This document shows positions 52,754-55,535 of a stretch of 55,535 bases of DNA, piece after piece. This DNA is from Oscillospiraceae bacterium. GTDB taxonomy: Bacteria; Bacillota; Clostridia; Oscillospirales; CAG-272. The position numbers and the translations under genes were made by a program. Every line of letters begins with the position of its first letter. The stretch's first letter is position 1. The notes beneath the pieces are model-generated. The model worked only from the letters and a program-made list of their open reading frames with translations. It was not told the origin of the DNA and did no database searches. The stretch is from contig SVSI01000014.1 in the NCBI GenBank assembly GCA_015064385.1, positions 1-55,535 on the forward strand. The letters are read 5' to 3'.

Positions 52754-52831
52754 AAGATTTTCCTCTAAAAGCAAAAAGAATCAACTTCCTCTGCAGTCAG
52801 CTGGTTCCATTTATAAGTGTTCTTTTCCATA

Positions 52832-52860
52832 ATCATATCACATTTTGCCGTTTCTGTCAA
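52832..52860 (-). promoter_or_regulatory. Promoter of the ktrBA operon
   Basis: On the minus strand, TTGACA, a 17 bp spacer and TATGAT. The leader of about 75 nt shows no c-di-AMP riboswitch. Confidence 0.8.
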
Positions 52861-53283
52861 TATGTTTTTACACGGGACGGAATTATAAATAAGTGTTGCT
52901 ATGGTTTTTATGCTTTGTTTTATATAATAAAAGCCCGTGGCTCGGCATTTTTTTGAATTTGCGAGGTTCTTTGTCTATGAAATTAAAATAAAAGATGGGA
53001 GTACCGGTCTCCGCTCGTGTCTAAGCATTTCCGACCTTTCTGCTCGGAAACTGATGCTTTTCGGCACTTTTATCTCCACTGCTTCCGTGTGCTTCGGTCG
53101 GCAAAGTGGGATAAACAGTGGTCAAAAAAATACTCCCCCGAAACGATGAATTTCATCTCGGGGGAGCTTTGTCGTGTGTATGTTAACTCTGTCCGCCCCA
53201 AAAGTCAAGGCCTTTCGCAGAACAAATTTTGCCCCGCAGTAGACAAAGAATAGACTTCACAGAAATGATCGAGTTTACGTTGT
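52861..53283. other. Gene-poor stretch with unexplained hairpins
   Basis: No convincing reading frame. It contains a strong hairpin at 53023-53059 (CCGA/TCGG core with outer AAGCAT/ATGCTT) and the minus-strand terminator at 53133-53166. The GC-richer part (about 52995-53130) looks unlike normal AT-rich spacer DNA and may be a decayed gene or an unknown RNA. Confidence 0.5.
53121..53168 (-). terminator. Strong terminator facing the minus strand, without an obvious gene
   Basis: CTCCCCCGA/TCGGGGGAG (53133-53141, 53158-53166) with an inner GATGAA/TTCATC stem. On the minus strand it is followed by TATTTTTTTG. No minus-strand gene lies to its right before the MATE leader. Confidence 0.75.
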
Positions 53284-53312
53284 TGACAAAACAGGGAAAA
53301 TCTGTTACAATG
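53284..53312 (+). promoter_or_regulatory. Promoter of the MATE transporter gene
   Basis: TTGACA, a 17 bp spacer and TACAAT leave a leader of about 190 nt. Confidence 0.85.
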
Positions 53313-53320
53313 AATACAAG

Positions 53321-53474
53321 TAAATAGTGACCTTAAGCTTAGAGATACTTACTGTGAAACTGACAGGCTCACGGTAACTTCTGGCGGAAACGTTCTTATG
53401 GTCACAGACTCGTCAAACGAGATTGTGTCGTTATTTTTGCGTCTGTGATCATTTTATCGCAGACGCTCTTTTTG
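53321..53474 (+). promoter_or_regulatory. Riboswitch-like leader of the MATE gene (class unproven; guanidine-IV a candidate)
   Basis: A closing helix GTGACC/GGTCAC (53328-53333, 53400-53405) surrounds an ~66 nt core with a hairpin TACTGTGA/TCACGGTA (53350-53357, 53369-53376, loop AACTGACAGGC). TCACAGAC (53402-53409) can pair with GTCTGTGA (53441-53448), which is also the left arm of an 11 bp terminator GCGTCTGTGAT/ATCGCAGACGC (53439-53449, 53456-53466) followed by TCTTTTT. The closing helix and the antiterminator cannot coexist. This is the logic of a transcription-attenuating riboswitch. The guanidine-IV (mepA) class is found before MATE genes in Clostridia, which fits by context, but I could not confirm its consensus. 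Other possibilities are a different or new class. Confidence 0.7.
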
Positions 53475-53508
53475 TCCTATTTACTAATTTGAAATAGGAG
53501 GAACAACT

Positions 53509-54831
53509 ATGTTTTCCAAACTCAAACTGTCGCTTGGCAGAATCAACTACAAGCTATTTCTCGCGCTTCTCGTTCTTGGGCTCGCGCCAACCGTTTACAC
53601 CACCGTGCGCGTCTTCTTCCTCGGGCAGCTTCCCGGCGAATGGTCATTTTCCATTGCAGGTCAGCTCTCTTGGGTGAACCTCATTTACGAGATCATAAAC
53701 GAAGCCATCATCCTACCGTTGTTCTACTTTATCGGCAAGGTCAAGGATGACAAGAGCGCTTTCTCAAACCGCGTGCGAACCGGTATGCTCCTCTCCCTCG
53801 GTATTTACGCCGTCCTCTCTGCCGTCATTATGATCTTCGCAGAGCCGCTTTTGAACCTGATGGCAACCGATACGAGCATCCTCAACGCTTCCGCATCCTA
53901 CATACGCATTGAGAGCATTGCAAACATCTTCTCCATCCTCACGCAGTTTGCCCTCGTTGCTCTGGTAACGGTCAATAAGAGCAAATATCTTTACGCTCTC
54001 ACAGGCGCAAGACTCGTGCTGTGCCTCGTGTCCGACACCTTCCTCGTTTCTACCTTGCCCATCTCCGCAAACCTCGGCGTCAACGGAATCGGTTATTCCA
54101 ACATCATCGTCAACGCTCTGCTTCTCGCCGTATCTCTGATACTTCTTGCAAAAGAGCACATTAAGGTGTTTGCTAAAACCAAGCTCGATTTCGCTTGGAC
54201 AAAAGAATTCGTTAAGATCGGCGGGATCTCAGGCGTGGAATCCCTCGTTCGCAACGTGGCGTATATGGTAATGATCTCCCGAATGGTCAACGTCGTGGGT
54301 GAGCAAGGAACCTATTGGGTGGCAAACAACTTCATCTGGGGCTGGCTGCTTCTTCCCGTCCTGCAGCTCGGCGAACTCATCAAGCAGGAAACCGCCACCG
54401 ACAAGGAAAACGTTCGCAAAAACACGCTTGGCTACTTCGGCATCACCGCTATCGTTTCGGTTCTGTGGTGCGCGAGCATCCCCCTCTGGAAGCCCTTTAT
54501 GACGAATGTTCTGCAGTTTACCGACGTGGATAAGCTGTTCGAGCTGGTGCTCGTTCTCCTCGGATTCTACATCTTGTACGCCATCCAGAACGTCTTCGAT
54601 TCGGTCTTCTACGGGCTCGGAAAGACGAACTATATGCTGTTCGAATCCGTGGTAACGAACACGATCTATTACGGCATTGCCTTCGTTCTTTATGCGACGG
54701 GCGTGTGGACGCCGACGCTCATCAGCATCGCTCTCCTCTTCGGCATCGGCAACGCCTTCGATAGTATCGTCTCCCTCGGCGCATTCGCATACCTTCTCAA
54801 AAAAGAAAAAATCAATATTCTGAACGTATGA
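53509..54831 (+). CDS. MATE-family efflux transporter
   Basis: The 440-residue membrane protein has about 12 helices in two similar halves, as in MATE (MepA/NorM-like) Na+- or H+-driven exporters. GINSVE-type equivalents are seen at GGISGVESLVRNVAYMVMISRMVNVVGEQGTYWVANNFIW (start of the second half). It should export a small cationic compound or drug. An AGGAGG site precedes the ATG. The leader carries a riboswitch-like attenuator, so expression probably responds to a small molecule. Codon use (mostly ATC for Ile) differs from most of the window, where ATA is common, hinting at recent transfer. Confidence 0.9.
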   Translation: MFSKLKLSLGRINYKLFLALLVLGLAPTVYTTVRVFFLGQLPGEWSFSIAGQLSWVNLIYEIINEAIILPLFYFIGKVKDDKSAFSNRVRTGMLLSLGIYAVLSAVIMIFAEPLLNLMATDTSILNASASYIRIESIANIFSILTQFALVALVTVNKSKYLYALTGARLVLCLVSDTFLVSTLPISANLGVNGIGYSNIIVNALLLAVSLILLAKEHIKVFAKTKLDFAWTKEFVKIGGISGVESLVRNVAYMVMISRMVNVVGEQGTYWVANNFIWGWLLLPVLQLGELIKQETATDKENVRKNTLGYFGITAIVSVLWCASIPLWKPFMTNVLQFTDVDKLFELVLVLLGFYILYAIQNVFDSVFYGLGKTNYMLFESVVTNTIYYGIAFVLYATGVWTPTLISIALLFGIGNAFDSIVSLGAFAYLLKKEKINILNV

Positions 54832-54833
54832 TC

Positions 54834-54875
54834 AAAAGCCGACGAAGAGTCACTTGAATCCTCGTCGGCTTTTCT
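54834..54875. terminator. Bidirectional terminator, MATE / GNAT genes
   Basis: AAAAGCCGACGA/TCGTCGGCTTTT forms a 12 bp stem between convergent genes. Confidence 0.9.
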
Positions 54876-55426
54876 TATTTCATCACCTTGATAAAACGGA
54901 ACATTTCATCAGGACCTTCGTCGGGATCGTGCTTTTCATCTTCGAACATTTCGTGCTCGGGTTGAAAATACTTGCACCAAAATTGGTCGATCTGAAAGCC
55001 GCACTTGTTTACGTAAAAATGAATGTTGCGCTTCTCAAAATAGGGAGTGCAGGTTTCCCACACTTTCGTTTCGGGGTGCAGAGCCTCTACCGCAAGCCAC
55101 GCACCGTAGCCGATTCCTTTGGTGTGCTCCTCGGGAGAAACGAATAAGATCTCCAGCTCGTTGTGATGCGTTTCTTTGTTGATTTTCAGAATAAGACCTC
55201 CAACTCGTCTACCGTCAACAACGATGCGGTAGGTCTCGCTATCGGGCGAGTCGATACAACGCTCGATGGTTTTGCGAGAGATGATCTCGCCGTCAAAATC
55301 CATGTGGTCGTCACGCTTGCCGAATTCCTCGATCGCACCGTACTTGAATGCCCACTGATTGTCAAGAATGAATTGCTCGCGGTCGTCTGCCGTAAGCGGA
55401 ACAAGAGCAACCTTTGTGTTTTTCAT
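54875..55426 (-). CDS. GNAT-family N-acetyltransferase
   Basis: The 183-residue product has the GNAT core: the DGRRVGGLILKINKETHHNELEILFVSPEEHTKGIGYGAWLAVEALHP segment, with GIGYGAWLA as the acetyl-CoA-binding Q/RxxGxG/A loop, and the following CTPYFEKRNIHFYVNKCGFQIDQFW strand with the Asn-x-x-Phe-Tyr-like end. The acceptor could be a small amine, a peptide or a protein. GGAGG lies before the ATG. Codon use resembles that of the convergent MATE gene. Confidence 0.88.
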   Translation of the reverse strand: MKNTKVALVPLTADDREQFILDNQWAFKYGAIEEFGKRDDHMDFDGEIISRKTIERCIDSPDSETYRIVVDGRRVGGLILKINKETHHNELEILFVSPEEHTKGIGYGAWLAVEALHPETKVWETCTPYFEKRNIHFYVNKCGFQIDQFWCKYFQPEHEMFEDEKHDPDEGPDEMFRFIKVMK

Positions 55427-55535
55427 AAATTACCTCCGAAAATAAAAATAGAGCTAAGGTCTTGCAAATGCAATAACCCAAGCTCACTTGGACACCTAAT
55501 CCGGCATTACGGTACTACGGTACACAGCCTCCGGT
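55427..55535. other. Window edge upstream of the GNAT gene
   Basis: On the minus strand it holds CCAAG-TGAG-CTTGG and a TACCGTAGTACCGTA direct repeat. It is too short to tell whether a leader RNA or a promoter lies here. Confidence 0.4.

Noticed and set aside
53321..53474. yybP-ykoY (Mn2+), SAM, TPP, purine or ZTP riboswitch
   Set aside because: None of their conserved core sequences could be found in the leader.

Overview
The window looks like a chromosomal segment of an uncultured gut-type member of the Clostridia (monoderm Bacillota). The reasons are strong AGGAGG-type ribosome binding sites, near-consensus sigma-A promoters (TTGACA, 17 bp, TATAAT) before many genes, lipoproteins with lipoboxes and no outer-membrane genes, type III glutamine synthetase, PepF, a biotin/Na+ decarboxylase cluster, a KtrAB pair and a YtrA-type GntR operon. 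No rRNA, tRNA, CRISPR array, transposase or integrase was seen. This placement is inference from gene content.

Layout. 0-7.3 kb: a 5'-partial DUF2264 gene, a lipoprotein, an ECF transporter S component, two paralogous small Xre regulators, a zinc-ribbon membrane protein, a CE15-like esterase, a CmpX/MscS-like membrane protein and a PH-domain membrane protein. Two intergenic regions here carry clear operator-like dyads. 7.3-15.2 kb: a two-gene ABC-FtsX operon, a lipoprotein made of two homologous halves, and oligoendopeptidase F. 15.3-17.4 kb is the most accessory part: three copies of a ~330 bp GC-rich structured repeat, then an 82 bp direct repeat pair (81/82 identical) enclosing an xre gene and a SLOG-family gene. 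One copy of the 82 bp repeat is the 3' end and terminator of an amino-acid ABC ATPase gene, so the unit resembles a very small genomic island.

17.3-23.1 kb: an amino-acid ABC importer (minus strand), a divergent GntR/ABC/permease/lipoprotein operon and a nicotinamidase-like hydrolase. 23.2-28.3 kb: a five-gene operon combining a CoA-ester-type carboxyltransferase, an OadG-like subunit, a biotin carrier, the Na+-pumping beta subunit and a keto-acid carboxyltransferase without its own biotin domain. 28.3-38.1 kb: glutamine synthetase III, aspartate-semialdehyde dehydrogenase, a 1400-residue surface protein, a TIM-barrel epimerase and a Cof-type HAD phosphatase.

38.1-48.9 kb: a probable ~450 nt non-coding RNA with its own promoter and terminator, a secreted OB-fold protein, and an envelope operon of a YwaF-like membrane domain fused to an ABC ATPase, a permease and two extracytoplasmic proteins. 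48.7-55.5 kb: a cruciform-forming repeat cluster directly before a four-helix-bundle (S23/Avd-like) gene, a HAD phosphatase, ktrAB, a gene-poor stretch, a riboswitch-like leader before a MATE exporter, and a GNAT acetyltransferase.

The best candidates for something undescribed are the YwaF-ABC fusion operon, the 82 bp-repeat mini-island, the MATE leader RNA, the 450 nt RNA, and the hairpin cluster linked to the four-helix-bundle gene.
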